This document shows positions 52,399-61,524 of a DNA stretch of 64,000 nucleotides, piece after piece. The notes under the pieces were generated by a model. That model was not told the DNA's origin. It was given only the letters and a program-made list of their open reading frames with translations, and did no database searches. Each line of letters opens with the position of its first letter. Within the stretch, counting starts at the first letter, position 1. This DNA is from Caulobacter sp. X. Lineage in GTDB: Bacteria; Pseudomonadota; Alphaproteobacteria; Caulobacterales; Caulobacteraceae. A program made the translations under genes and the position numbers. The stretch is taken from contig NZ_PEGF01000001.1 in assembly GCF_002742635.1 (NCBI RefSeq), positions 806,001 through 870,000 of the forward strand, given 5' to 3'.

Positions 52399-53625
52399 GA
52401 ACAGCGCCTTGTCGGCCGTCTCGGCCATGCGCGCATAGCCAGCGTCGCCCGGGTGCAGGAAGTCGCCGCTGTGCAGGCCTTCCAGCATCCGCGACGGCTT
52501 GGCGGGATCCTTCATCGCCGCCTCGAAGTCAATGACGCCATCGAACTCGCCGCCCGTACGGATCCAGGCGTTGACGGCTTGGCGCGTGGTCTCGCCGGCG
52601 GCGTGGAAATACATCGCGCCCTCGAACGGCAGCAACGTGCCGCCATAGACCTTGACGCCGCGCGCGTGCGCCCGGGCGATCAGCTGGCGATAGCCGGCGA
52701 TCAGCTCGTCGGCGGTGACGGCTTCGTTGGCGTAGCCCGGCTGAGCCGCGCGGCCGATGTCGTTGATGCCTTCCAGAACCACGACGGTGGAAATCCCCGG
52801 AATCGAGAGCACGTCGCGGTCGAAGCGGGTCAGGGCGCTGGGACCGGATCCCTCGCGCAGCAGGCGGCCGCCGCTGATCCCCACATTGACCACGCCGATG
52901 TCCCCGCCCCGCGCGGCGATCCGAGCGGCCAGCTGCTCGGGCCAGCCCATGTCGGCGTCGGGCGTTGAGCGCGCGCCCTCGGTGATGGAGTCGCCGATGG
53001 CGGCGATCACCGGCCGCTGGACGGCGCCGCGCACCTCGACGCCCGAGACCAGGCCGGGACCGCGCAGCGCCTGCTCGCCGGGGATCTCGCTCTTGCCCGT
53101 GTGGTTGCCTTGCGGCGAAACAAACAGGCGCACCCGGTGGCCGGCCGGAACGGTCGGCTCGACATAGAAGGTCGAGACCGAAAGGTGGTCCATCGCCTTG
53201 ACCGGCAGGGCGATCGGATCGCTGAGCAGCGGCGCGCCCGGCGGAATGGAGGCCTCCGGCTTGCCGCCGAAGGTGACAGCGATCGGCGCGCCCTGGATCT
53301 TCCCGTCCGCGCTGGCCAGCGCCACCGTCATCGCGCCGACCTTCAGCGAACGCTCGCTGAGTTCGTTGGTCAGGCGCAGCCGGACGGCGTCGCCGCCCAA
53401 ATTGATGCGCACGACTTGGCGCACGGTGACGTCCGAGAACGCGCGAAGCTCATTGGGCCTCGCGACCGCCACCGACTGCAGCGGGGCGATCCCCCAGGCG
53501 GCCGACCACGTCGACAAAGGCGCGGCGGCGACGGCCGGCTTCGGCTTGGGCGCCGCGACCACGGGTCCCGCGGTCAGGACAGCGGCGATCGCCGCCAACG
53601 GCAGGCCGGCGCGCAAGAGCTTCAT
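52387..53625 (-). CDS. SGNH/GDSL esterase, secreted
   Basis: 412 residues. Sec signal to about residue 25. An N-terminal beta-domain (VTVRQVVRINLGGDAVRLRLTN-type) is followed by the SGNH core: AIGDSITEGARST (Ser), VGISGGRLL (Gly), LEGINDIG (Asn) and SGDFLHPGDAGY (Asp, His). It probably deacylates plant-cell-wall sugars. It is the last gene of the leftward IclR operon, 23 bp after the rhamnogalacturonan acetylesterase. Confidence 0.87.
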   Translation of the reverse strand: MKLLRAGLPLAAIAAVLTAGPVVAAPKPKPAVAAAPLSTWSAAWGIAPLQSVAVARPNELRAFSDVTVRQVVRINLGGDAVRLRLTNELSERSLKVGAMTVALASADGKIQGAPIAVTFGGKPEASIPPGAPLLSDPIALPVKAMDHLSVSTFYVEPTVPAGHRVRLFVSPQGNHTGKSEIPGEQALRGPGLVSGVEVRGAVQRPVIAAIGDSITEGARSTPDADMGWPEQLAARIAARGGDIGVVNVGISGGRLLREGSGPSALTRFDRDVLSIPGISTVVVLEGINDIGRAAQPGYANEAVTADELIAGYRQLIARAHARGVKVYGGTLLPFEGAMYFHAAGETTRQAVNAWIRTGGEFDGVIDFEAAMKDPAKPSRMLEGLHSGDFLHPGDAGYARMAETADKALFGAR

Positions 53626-53648
53626 GGTGTTCCCTCCCAGGATGATCG

Positions 53649-54425
53649 TCAGGGGCAGCTTGGCCCGCCCAGTCTTGGCTGGCCGGCGACGGAGGCCGGA
53701 TGCACGTGTCGCGAGATCGGCAGCTTCAAGCGCGCCAGTCGCGTCGCGACCAGCGCCGCGCCCAGGCGGGCGCCCTGTTCGTTGATGTGGGTGTCGTCAG
53801 CGATCCCGTCGGGATAGCGCGCAACGTGGTCGTAGGGCTTGTATTGCAGGTAGAGCCTCTGCGAAGCGAGCTCCCCCCTCGCCTTCAGCGCCGCCATCAT
53901 GTCGCCATCCAGGTCGACCAGCGGGACCTTCAGGTCCGCAGCCACACGATGGATCGTCGCCGCGTAGGGACCATGCGCGTCCTTGGGCCGGCCGTCCTCC
54001 CACATCCAGCGCGCGATCGGCGTCACGAGCACCGGCGTCGCCTTGGCCTTGCGGACGTCGCTCACGAAGCGGCGCAGATTGACGTCATAGGCGCCGTCCG
54101 GATCGGTGTGGCGCTCCATCTTCTTGGTGTCGGCGTCGTTGTGACCAAACTGGATCAGCACCGTATCGCCAGGCTGGAGCTGGGCCACGAGCTGGTCCCA
54201 GAGGCCTTCCTCGATGAAGGTCTTGGTCGAGCGGCCGCCGCGCGCCAGGTTCACGACCTCGACATTGGGGTCCAGGGAGCACTTCAGCACCATGCCCCAG
54301 CCCATCTGCGGATAGCGGTCCGCGCCGTAGTTGGCGGCGGTGGAGTCGCTGGCGATGACGATGCGCGGCCCTGGGGTCGGTGGCGTGGCCGCGACGGCGG
54401 CCGCGATGGCGAGAGCGGCGATCAC
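53649..54425 (-). CDS. Rhamnogalacturonan acetylesterase, second copy (CE12)
   Basis: 258 residues from a GTG that overlaps the lldD stop (GTGA). A short signal (residues 1-13) precedes the SGNH core: [13 protein letters not shown] (Ser), [12 protein letters not shown] (Gly), [13 protein letters not shown] (Asn) and [14 protein letters not shown] (Asp, His). This compact form is the classic rhamnogalacturonan acetylesterase, without the extra N-domain of the copy at 41301. The two probably differ in preferred site or chain length. Confidence 0.9.
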   Translation of the reverse strand: MIAALAIAAAVAATPPTPGPRIVIASDSTAANYGADRYPQMGWGMVLKCSLDPNVEVVNLARGGRSTKTFIEEGLWDQLVAQLQPGDTVLIQFGHNDADTKKMERHTDPDGAYDVNLRRFVSDVRKAKATPVLVTPIARWMWEDGRPKDAHGPYAATIHRVAADLKVPLVDLDGDMMAALKARGELASQRLYLQYKPYDHVARYPDGIADDTHINEQGARLGAALVATRLARLKLPISRHVHPASVAGQPRLGGPSCP

Positions 54426-55564
54426 GATTTCAGCTCCGCGAGGATCGAGCGATCGATGCTGGCGACGTCGCGCACGCCGGTCAGGGCCATCGCCACGCGC
54501 ATCTCCTTCTCGATCAGGTCCAGTAACTGGGCGACCCCCGCCTCGCCGCGCGCGGCCAGCGCATAGACCGCGGCGCGGCCCAGCAGGACGCCCTTGGCGC
54601 CGAGGGCCAGCATCCGCACGACGTCGAGGCCCGAGCGGACCCCGCTGTCAGCCAGGACCGTCAGCCGGTCGCCCACCGCGTCGGCGATCGCCGGCAAGGC
54701 GCGGGCGCTGGACAGCACGCCGTCCAGCTGTCGACCGCCATGGTTGGAAACCACGACGCCGTCCGCGCCGATGTCGGCGGCGGCCTTGGCGTCCTCGGGA
54801 TCGAGCACGCCCTTGATGATCAGCGGGCCCTTCCAGAGGTCGCGGATCCACTCCAGATCCTTCCACTGGATGGACGGGTCGAAGTTCGCGCCCAGCCAGC
54901 CCATGAAGTCCTCGAGGCCCGAGTTCTCGCCCAGCACCGGCGCGACATTGCCCAGGGTGTGCGGTCGTCCCATCACGCCGACGTCCCAGGCCCAGGCCGG
55001 CTTGAACATCGCCTGCGCGATCCGGCGGGCGGCCGCGTTGGGACCGCTCATTCCCGAGTGGGCGTCGCGATAGCGAGCTCCGGGCACCGGCATGTCGACC
55101 GTGAAGACCAGGGCCGTGGCCCCGGCCTCGCGGGCCCGGATCAGCAGGTCGCGCATGAACGCGCGGTCGCGCAGCACATAGAGCTGGAACCAGATCGGCG
55201 ACGGCGAGGCCTTGCTGACCTCGTCGACGTCGCAGACCGAGACGGTGGACAGGCAGAACGGCACGCCCTTCTTGGCCGCGGCGCGGGCGGCCTGGCACTC
55301 GCCGCGGCGCGCGTACATGCCCGTCAGTCCCACCGGCGCCAGGGCGACCGGCAGGGCCTGCTTGACGCCGAACAGCGTGGTCGACGGATCGCCGGCCGAG
55401 ACGTCCTTAAGCACGCGCTGGCGCAGGGCGATGTCGGCCAGATCCGAGACGTTCCGACCGAGCGTCCGCTCGGCGTAGGCGCCGCCGTCGATATAGTCGA
55501 ACAGGAAGCGCGGCAGCTTGCGCCGCGCCGCCTCGCGGAAGTCCGTCGTGGACGAGACGATCAT
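54422..55564 (-). CDS. lldD: FMN-dependent L-lactate dehydrogenase
   Basis: 380 residues of the alpha-hydroxy-acid oxidase family. N-terminal [19 protein letters not shown], substrate/FMN site [26 protein letters not shown] and the catalytic histidine in [12 protein letters not shown], then [20 protein letters not shown]. It oxidises L-lactate to pyruvate and feeds electrons to the respiratory chain. In this locus L-lactate is expected as an end product of the rhamnose pathway encoded alongside, which gives it a clear purpose. It starts 2 bp after the rhamnose dehydrogenase stop. Confidence 0.92.
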   Translation of the reverse strand: MIVSSTTDFREAARRKLPRFLFDYIDGGAYAERTLGRNVSDLADIALRQRVLKDVSAGDPSTTLFGVKQALPVALAPVGLTGMYARRGECQAARAAAKKGVPFCLSTVSVCDVDEVSKASPSPIWFQLYVLRDRAFMRDLLIRAREAGATALVFTVDMPVPGARYRDAHSGMSGPNAAARRIAQAMFKPAWAWDVGVMGRPHTLGNVAPVLGENSGLEDFMGWLGANFDPSIQWKDLEWIRDLWKGPLIIKGVLDPEDAKAAADIGADGVVVSNHGGRQLDGVLSSARALPAIADAVGDRLTVLADSGVRSGLDVVRMLALGAKGVLLGRAAVYALAARGEAGVAQLLDLIEKEMRVAMALTGVRDVASIDRSILAELKS

Positions 55565-55566
55565 GG

Positions 55567-56328
55567 CTACTGCAGGTTCACGAAGGCGCCGCCGTCGACC
55601 AGCAGGGCCGCGCCGGTGACGTACTTGGCCAGATCCGAGGCCAGGAACACGATCGGCCCCGCCAGATCGTCGGGCTCGCCCAGGCGGCCCAGGGGGATGC
55701 GGCCGCTCATGTATTCACGCTTGGCGACGTCGGCGAGGTCGTCCTTGTTGATCGCCGTCTCGATGGTTCCCGGCAGCACCGAATTGCAGCGGATTCCGTA
55801 CTTGCCTAGCGCGATGGCCGTCGACTGCATCAGGCTGTGCACGCCGGCCTTGGTCGGCGTGTAGTGGGTCTGCATGCCGCCGCCGACCAGGGCGCTGATC
55901 GAGCTGACCGCGATGATCGCCCCGCCGTGGCCTTGCTTGACCATCTGGTTGGCGGCCGCCTGCACCATGTAGTAGGCGCCGAACAGGTTGACCTTCATCG
56001 TCCGCTCCATGACCTCGGGCGGCATGTCGAGGAAGGCGTGGAACGGGCAGATGCCCGCGTTGTTGACGAAGACGTCGACCTTGCCGAAGGCGTCGACGGC
56101 CGCCTGGACGAAAGAACTGGCGGTCTCGACCTGGGCGACGTCGCCCTTCACGGCGATGGCGCGGCGACCCAGCGCCTCGATCTGGGCGACCGCGTCGGCC
56201 GCGCCGGCTTCGTCGGAGTGGTAGTTGATCGCCACGTCCGCGCCATGCTGGGCGCAGCCGATCGCGGCGGCCTTGCCGATCCCCTGCGAGGCGCCGGTCA
56301 CCAGCACCACCTTGTCCTTCAGAAGCAT
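55567..56328 (-). CDS. SDR dehydrogenase, probable L-rhamnose 1-dehydrogenase
   Basis: 253 residues from ATG 56326-56328 (GGAAG upstream). Classical [16 protein letters not shown] cofactor loop, NNAGI, and the catalytic S-Y-K with [11 protein letters not shown] and YTPTKAG. It most resembles L-rhamnose/sugar 1-dehydrogenases and would oxidise L-rhamnose to its 1,4-lactone with NAD(P)+. Assignment to this step is from the pathway: it is the only dehydrogenase left once the later SDR is placed. Next to IclR and lldD in one leftward operon. Confidence 0.82.
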   Translation of the reverse strand: MLLKDKVVLVTGASQGIGKAAAIGCAQHGADVAINYHSDEAGAADAVAQIEALGRRAIAVKGDVAQVETASSFVQAAVDAFGKVDVFVNNAGICPFHAFLDMPPEVMERTMKVNLFGAYYMVQAAANQMVKQGHGGAIIAVSSISALVGGGMQTHYTPTKAGVHSLMQSTAIALGKYGIRCNSVLPGTIETAINKDDLADVAKREYMSGRIPLGRLGEPDDLAGPIVFLASDLAKYVTGAALLVDGGAFVNLQ

Positions 56329-56354
56329 CGTTTCTTCCACTCCGTTACTCACCG

Positions 56355-57155
56355 CTAGCGCTTGCCGACGGTCGTCCTCTTGCCGTTCCAGCCGAGATCG
56401 CGGCCGATGGCGTTGGCGGTGTCGCGCACATCGTCCACCAGCGCCTTCATGCGATCGTCGTCCATGTATTGGGCCGCGCCCGAGACGCTGATCGCCCCGA
56501 CGATCTGGCCCGAGGCTCCGCGAATCGGGGCGGCGACACAGCGAATGCGGTCCTCGTTTTCTTCCAAGTCGAAGGCCACGCCACGCTGGGCGTAGTCGCG
56601 CATCCAGTCGATCCACTGCGCCTCGTCGGGCGCGCCCGGCGCCGGCGGGCCTTCGGATCGATAGAGCGCGCGCCAGCGGTCTTCGACATCGTCCAGCACC
56701 AGCGCCTTTCCCAGGCCTGTCGAGCGGATCGGCTGGCGATCCCCCACGCGGGAACTGATGTTGATCCGGCGCCGGCCGGTCAGCTTGTCGAGATAGAGCG
56801 CCCGGTCGTCTTCAAGCACGCCCAAGTGGACGGTGTCCTCGGTGTCTTCCCAGAGCTTTTCGAGATGCGGCCGGGCGATGCGCGGCAGGTCCATCTGCTG
56901 GCTGGCCAGGTAGCCCAGCTCCAACAGCTTCGAGCCGAGGCTGTAGCCTTCGCGCGGCGCCTGGGAGAGTAACCGACGCTCGACCAGGGCCGTGGCCAAG
57001 CGATGCGTCGTGCTGCGGGTCAGGCCCAGCTGCTTGGCCAGCGCCGGCAAGGCGATGGTTCCGGACTCGGCGACCACGTCCAGCAGATCGAGACCCCGGA
57101 ACAGGGTCTGACTGCCGCTCGGAGACTTGGGCGCCGATTTGTCGTCCCCCGTCAT
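56355..57155 (-). CDS. IclR family regulator of the rhamnose/pectin genes
   Basis: 266 residues from ATG 57153-57155, which has GCGGAGG upstream; an ATG at 57185 lies in a TATAAA-like promoter box and has no ribosome site. The N-terminal winged helix is LFRGLDLLDVVAESG, ALAKQLGLTRSTTHRLATAL; the C-terminal effector domain has GVLEDDRALYLDKL, RSTGLGKALV and CVAAPIRGASGQIVGAISVSG. Such regulators often respond to a pathway sugar acid. It is divergent from the rhamnonate dehydratase operon and leads the leftward one, so it is placed to control both. Confidence 0.9.
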   Translation of the reverse strand: MTGDDKSAPKSPSGSQTLFRGLDLLDVVAESGTIALPALAKQLGLTRSTTHRLATALVERRLLSQAPREGYSLGSKLLELGYLASQQMDLPRIARPHLEKLWEDTEDTVHLGVLEDDRALYLDKLTGRRRINISSRVGDRQPIRSTGLGKALVLDDVEDRWRALYRSEGPPAPGAPDEAQWIDWMRDYAQRGVAFDLEENEDRIRCVAAPIRGASGQIVGAISVSGAAQYMDDDRMKALVDDVRDTANAIGRDLGWNGKRTTVGKR

Positions 57156-57408
57156 CGCCTCCGCTCCCCTTGACGCTCGTTTCATTTTATAGCACTACCT
57201 CTCATATTGTGGAACGCAAGGCAAGCGGGCGCACGGCGACTCTTCTCGCCGAAGAGCCAAGTGAACCGATAGCGTGTCATAGGTTGTGTTGGGGAGGTAG
57301 GCGCGGCCAAACCGCGCCCAGTCTTGCCGAAATCTTTCGGCGGGCGAGCCTTCCTTGTCCTGGGCGTCGTCGAGGGCGATCGCCCGCCAGGTTGGAGCCT
57401 CGTCGTCC
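57156..57408. promoter_or_regulatory. Divergent promoter region between iclR and rhmD
   Basis: The 253-bp gap holds, on the minus strand, TTCCAC, then 17 bp later TATAAA (57188-57183 region), a fair promoter for the iclR operon. Also seen are a loose dyad AACCGATAG...CATAGGTT (57260-57286 region) and GGAG 12 bp before the rhmD start. No AGGA-N5-TCCT site is present. The operator of the IclR protein cannot be fixed from one region. Confidence 0.4.
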
Positions 57409-58587
57409 ATGGCGTTCCCCGTCATCAAACACGTCCGCGCCTTTGTCGTCCGCGGGGGCGGCGCAGACTATCATGACCAAGGCGCCGGCCACTGGATCGA
57501 CGACCACATCGCCACGCCGATGTCGCGCTATCCCGAATATCGCCAGAGCCGCCAGAGCTTCGGCATCAACGTGCTGGGCACGCTGGTCGTCGAGATCGAG
57601 GCCGCCGACGGCACGATCGGCTTTGCGGTGACCACCGGGGGCGAGCCCGCCGCCTACATTGTCGAAAAGCATCTCTCGCGCTTCCTGGAAGGCCGCGATC
57701 CGACCGAGGTCGAGAAGATCTGGGACCAGATGTACTTCTCGACCCAGTACTATGGCCGCAAGGGCCTGGTGGTGAACGCCATCTCGGGCGTCGACCTGGC
57801 GCTCTATGACCTGCTCGGCAAGCTGCGCCAGGAACCGGTCTACGCCCTACTGGGCGGCAAGGTCCGCGACGAGCTGACCTTCTACGCCACGGGCGCGCGC
57901 CCGGACCTGGCCAAGCAGATGGGCTTCATCGGCGGCAAGATGCCCCTGCATCATGGCCCCGCCGAGGGCGAGGAAGGCCTGCGCAAGAACATCGAGGAAC
58001 TGGCGACCATGCGCGAGCGCGTGGGCGAGGACTTCTGGCTGATGTTCGACTGCTGGATGTCGCTGGACCTCAACTACGCGACCAAGCTGGCCCACAAGGC
58101 CCATGAGTACGGCCTCAAGTGGATCGAAGAGGCCCTGAGCCCTGACGACTATTGGGGCTATCGCGACCTTAAGAAGAACGCGCCCACCGGCATGCTGGTC
58201 ACCACCGGCGAACACGAAGCCACCCGCTGGGGCTTCCGCATGCTGCTGGAGATGGAGTGCTGTGACATCATCCAGCCGGACGTGGGCTGGTGCGGCGGCG
58301 TCACCGAGCTGATCAAGATCGCCAACCTGGCCGACAGCAAGGGCGTGCTGATGATCCCGCACGGCTCAAGCGTCTACAGCTACCACTTCGTCATCACCCG
58401 CCATAACAGCCCGTTCGCCGAGTTCCTGATGATGGCCCCGAAGGCCGACGAGGTGGTGCCGATGTTCCACCCGCAGCTGATCGGCGAGCCCGTGCCGGTG
58501 AACGGCAAGCTCAAGCTCTCCGACGCGCCCGGCTTCGGCGTCGAACTCAATCGCGAGGTCGGTCTCCACCGGCCTTACGCCCGCTAG
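57409..58587 (+). CDS. rhmD: L-rhamnonate dehydratase (enolase superfamily)
   Basis: 392 residues from ATG 57409. Enolase-superfamily barrel with metal ligands D214 ([10 protein letters not shown]), E240 ([11 protein letters not shown]) and E268 ([11 protein letters not shown]), and the catalytic His H318 in [11 protein letters not shown]-terminal capping domain has [17 protein letters not shown]. It dehydrates L-rhamnonate to 2-keto-3-deoxy-L-rhamnonate. First gene of the rightward catabolic operon, followed by the hydrolase and the second SDR. Confidence 0.93.
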   Translation: MAFPVIKHVRAFVVRGGGADYHDQGAGHWIDDHIATPMSRYPEYRQSRQSFGINVLGTLVVEIEAADGTIGFAVTTGGEPAAYIVEKHLSRFLEGRDPTEVEKIWDQMYFSTQYYGRKGLVVNAISGVDLALYDLLGKLRQEPVYALLGGKVRDELTFYATGARPDLAKQMGFIGGKMPLHHGPAEGEEGLRKNIEELATMRERVGEDFWLMFDCWMSLDLNYATKLAHKAHEYGLKWIEEALSPDDYWGYRDLKKNAPTGMLVTTGEHEATRWGFRMLLEMECCDIIQPDVGWCGGVTELIKIANLADSKGVLMIPHGSSVYSYHFVITRHNSPFAEFLMMAPKADEVVPMFHPQLIGEPVPVNGKLKLSDAPGFGVELNREVGLHRPYAR

Positions 58588-58611
58588 TCCTCTCTGAAGG
58601 CAAGACCTCGA

Positions 58612-59475
58612 ATGAAACTGCTCCGTTACGGCCCCAAAGGCTCCGAGAAGCCCGGCCTGCTCGACGCCGACGGCAAGATCCGCGACCTGTCGGGTCACGT
58701 GCCAGACATCACCGGCGCCCAGCTCTCGCCGGCCAGCCTGAACGCGTTGGCGTCGATCGACCCGACCACCCTGCCCCTCGTCGAGGGCGCGCCCCGCTAC
58801 GGCTGCCCGGTCGCGGGCGTCAGCAAGTTCATCGCCGTCGGCCTGAACTTCGCCGACCACGCCGCCGAGTCGAACCTGCCGATCCCGGAAGAGCCGGTGA
58901 TCTTCACCAAGGCGGTCAGCTGCATCCAGGGTCCGAACGATCCCGTGATGCTGCCCAAGGGTTCGCTGAAGACCGACTGGGAAGTCGAACTGGGCGTCGT
59001 GATCGGTTCGCGCGCCCGCTACGTCTCGGAAGCCGAGGCCCTGGGCTATGTCGCCGGCTACGTGCTGATCAACGACGTCTCCGAACGCGCCTTCCAGATC
59101 GAACGCGGCGGCACCTGGGACAAGGGCAAGGGCTGCGACACCTTCGGCCCGATCGGCCCTTGGCTGGTGACCTCGGACGAGGTCGGCGATCCGCAGAACC
59201 TGGGCATGTGGCTGGAGGTCAATGGCCAGCGCAAGCAGGACGGCTCGTCCAAGACCATGATCTTCCCGATCAGCAAGCTGGTCTCGTACATCAGCGAGTT
59301 CATGACGCTGGAGCCCGGTGATCTGATCACCACCGGCACCCCCCCGGGCGTCGGCATGGGCCAGAAGCCCGAGCCGGTCTATCTGAAGGCCGGCGACGAA
59401 ATGCGCCTGGGCATCGAGAAGCTGGGCGAACAGCGCCAGATCGTCGTCTCCTGGACCAAGGAAGGCGTCGCGTGA
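58612..59475 (+). CDS. FAH-family hydrolase, probable L-2,4-diketo-3-deoxyrhamnonate hydrolase
   Basis: 287 residues. The fumarylacetoacetate-hydrolase fold has AVGLNFADHAAES, KTDWEVELGVVIG (metal Glu), YVLINDVSERAFQ, KGKGCDTFGPIGPWL and DLITTGTPPGVGMG. In the diketo-hydrolase branch of the L-rhamnose pathway this family splits 2,4-diketo-3-deoxy-L-rhamnonate into pyruvate and L-lactate. Neighbours supply all earlier steps, and lldD in the divergent operon uses the lactate. The stop overlaps the next start by 4 bp. Confidence 0.9.
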   Translation: MKLLRYGPKGSEKPGLLDADGKIRDLSGHVPDITGAQLSPASLNALASIDPTTLPLVEGAPRYGCPVAGVSKFIAVGLNFADHAAESNLPIPEEPVIFTKAVSCIQGPNDPVMLPKGSLKTDWEVELGVVIGSRARYVSEAEALGYVAGYVLINDVSERAFQIERGGTWDKGKGCDTFGPIGPWLVTSDEVGDPQNLGMWLEVNGQRKQDGSSKTMIFPISKLVSYISEFMTLEPGDLITTGTPPGVGMGQKPEPVYLKAGDEMRLGIEKLGEQRQIVVSWTKEGVA

Positions 59476-60224
59476 GTAACGTCTACGCCAATCGTTTTTC
59501 CGGGCGCACGGCCGTCATCACCGGCGGCGCCTCGGGCCTGGGCAAGGCGGCCGCCGCTCGCATCGTCGCCGAGGGCGGCAAGGTCTCGCTGTGGGACCTG
59601 GACGCCGAAGGCCTGAAGGCCGCCGCGGCCGAGGTCGGCGCGAGCCACACCGCGGCCCTGGACGTCTCCGATGAAGCCGCTGTGCTCGCCGCCGCCAAGG
59701 CCGCGCACGCGGCGCTCGGCCGGATCGATATCCTGGTCGCCTCGGCCGGCATCACCGGCGCGACGGCCACCGTGTACGAGTATCCGACCGACAGCTGGAA
59801 GCGCGTCTTCGACATCAACGTCAACGGCGTCTTCTACTGCTGCAAGGCCGTGGTCCCGTTCATGCTGGCGGGCGGCTATGGCCGGATCGTCAACGTCGCC
59901 TCGGTGGCTGGCAAGGAAGGCAATCCCAACGCCGGCGCCTATTCGGCGTCGAAGGCGGCGGTGATCGGCCTGACCAAGTCGCTGGGCAAGGAGCTGGCCA
60001 CCAAGGGCGTGATCGCCAACAGCCTGACCCCCGCCACCTTCGAGAGCCCGATCCTGGAACAGCTGCCGCCCAGCCAAGTCGAGTACATGAAGGGCAAGAT
60101 CCCGATGGGTCGCCTGGGCGAGGTCCACGAGAGCGCCGCCATGGTCTGTTTCATGGCGTCGGAGGAGTGCAGCTTCACCACCGCCGCGACGTTCGACACC
60201 TCCGGCGGCCGGACCACGTTCTAG
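59472..60224 (+). CDS. SDR, probable 2-keto-3-deoxy-L-rhamnonate 4-dehydrogenase
   Basis: 250 residues from GTG 59472 (GTGA overlap). SDR marks: VITGGASGLGKAAAA, VASAGITGA, NVASVAGKEGNPNAGAYSASKAAVIG with catalytic Y and K in YSASK. It oxidises the C4 hydroxyl of the dehydratase product to the 2,4-diketo acid, the substrate of the hydrolase encoded just before it. Pairing of this SDR with an FAH hydrolase is the mark of the diketo-hydrolase variant rather than the aldolase variant. Confidence 0.88.
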   Translation: MSNVYANRFSGRTAVITGGASGLGKAAAARIVAEGGKVSLWDLDAEGLKAAAAEVGASHTAALDVSDEAAVLAAAKAAHAALGRIDILVASAGITGATATVYEYPTDSWKRVFDINVNGVFYCCKAVVPFMLAGGYGRIVNVASVAGKEGNPNAGAYSASKAAVIGLTKSLGKELATKGVIANSLTPATFESPILEQLPPSQVEYMKGKIPMGRLGEVHESAAMVCFMASEECSFTTAATFDTSGGRTTF

Positions 60225-60248
60225 AGGCTCTAGAGGAAGACTGGCGCC

Positions 60249-61157
60249 ATGGCGTACACGGGCCCCATCGTCGATCCCCACATGCACCTGTGGGACCTCG
60301 ATCGGCACTACTACGCCTGGCTTCAGGACACGCCGCTGCCGAACAACCCGGCCGGCGACATGACGCCGATCGCCTACAGATCTTATGGCCTCGACGACTA
60401 TCTGGCCGACGCCAAGGGCTGGAACGTCGTCGAGGTCGTTCATGTCGAATGCGGCCTGCCGCCGAAGGACCAACTGTCGGAAACCGACTGGTTGCAGTCG
60501 ATCGCCGACCAGCGCGGCGTGATCGGCGGCATCGTCGCCGGGGCCAATCTCGACGATCCTGGCGTCGAGGCGATGCTGGCGGCTCATGCCGCGCGGCGGA
60601 ACGTCCGGGGCATCCGCCAGATCGTGAACTGGCACCAGGACCCGGCCAAGACCTATGGCCCAACGGACAAGCTGCTGGACGCGCGATGGCGGGAGGGCTT
60701 CGCCCTGCTGGCCAAGTACGGCCTCTCGTTCGACCTGCAGCTCTATCCTTCGCAGATGAAGGTCGCGGCCGAACTGGCCGGCGCGCACCCGGACATCCCG
60801 ATCATCGTCAATCACGCGGGCATGCCCACGGATCGAGACGACGCTGGCCTCGCCGCGTGGCGAGGGGGCATGGCCGCGCTGGCCGAGCGCCCCAACGTGA
60901 GCTGCAAGATCTCAGGCCTCGCCATGATCGACCGCGCCTGGACGGTCGAGAGCCTGAGGCCCTTCGTGCTCCAGGTCATCGAGACCTTCGGCGTCGAGCG
61001 CTGCCTGTTCGCCAGCAACTTTCCGGTCGAGAAGGTGCATGGAAGCTTCGGCGCCTTCTACGCCGCCTATGACGCGATCACCGCCACCTTCGGCGATGAC
61101 GAGCGAGAGGCGCTGTTCGCCGGTAATGCTCGACGCGTCTACCGACTGCCGAACTGA
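60249..61157 (+). CDS. Amidohydrolase-family lactonase, probable L-rhamnono-1,4-lactonase
   Basis: 302 residues. A metal-dependent barrel of the fuconolactonase/Amidohydro_2 group: IVDPHMHLWDLDRHYYAWLQ (HxH), VVEVVHVECG, GIRQIVNWHQD, PIIVNHAGMPTDRD and FASNFPVEKVHGSF. It would open the lactone made by the rhamnose dehydrogenase to L-rhamnonate. GAGG-like AGAGGA lies 9 bp before the ATG. Confidence 0.87.
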   Translation: MAYTGPIVDPHMHLWDLDRHYYAWLQDTPLPNNPAGDMTPIAYRSYGLDDYLADAKGWNVVEVVHVECGLPPKDQLSETDWLQSIADQRGVIGGIVAGANLDDPGVEAMLAAHAARRNVRGIRQIVNWHQDPAKTYGPTDKLLDARWREGFALLAKYGLSFDLQLYPSQMKVAAELAGAHPDIPIIVNHAGMPTDRDDAGLAAWRGGMAALAERPNVSCKISGLAMIDRAWTVESLRPFVLQVIETFGVERCLFASNFPVEKVHGSFGAFYAAYDAITATFGDDEREALFAGNARRVYRLPN

Positions 61158-61185
61158 CAAGAAAAAGACCGACCGGGAGGACGAC

Positions 61186-61521
61186 ATGAGCACGACCACG
61201 GAAAGCCGCCCCCTCGCCTTCCGCATGCAGCTGAAGCCCGGCGTCGCGGCGGAGTACGAGCGCCGCCATGACGAGCTTTGGCCGGATCTGGCCCAAGCCC
61301 TGCGCGAGGCTGGGATATACGACTACTCGATCTTCCTAGACGAGGAGACCATGAGCCTCTTCGCCGTGCTGCGCCTGCGCCCCGACAACAAGAAGGACGC
61401 CCTGCCGCTGCAGCCGGTGATGAAGCGCTGGTGGGACTACATGGCCGACTTGATGGCCGTGCATCCGGACAACAAGCCCGTCGAGTGGCCGCTGAAGCCT
61501 GTCTTCTACTTCGAGGGCTGA
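61186..61521 (+). CDS. rhaM: L-rhamnose mutarotase
   Basis: 111 residues from ATG 61186 (GGGAGG upstream). A dimeric ferredoxin-like fold with the RhaM pattern: FRMQLKPGVAAEYERRHDELWPDL, shown in part as KPGVAAEYERRHDELWP, then IYDYSIFLDEETMSLFAVL and MKRWWDYMADLM. It interconverts alpha- and beta-L-rhamnose, feeding the dehydrogenase with the right anomer. It precedes the fused glycosidase gene by 3 bp. Confidence 0.93.
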   Translation: MSTTTESRPLAFRMQLKPGVAAEYERRHDELWPDLAQALREAGIYDYSIFLDEETMSLFAVLRLRPDNKKDALPLQPVMKRWWDYMADLMAVHPDNKPVEWPLKPVFYFEG

Positions 61522-61524
61522 CGG

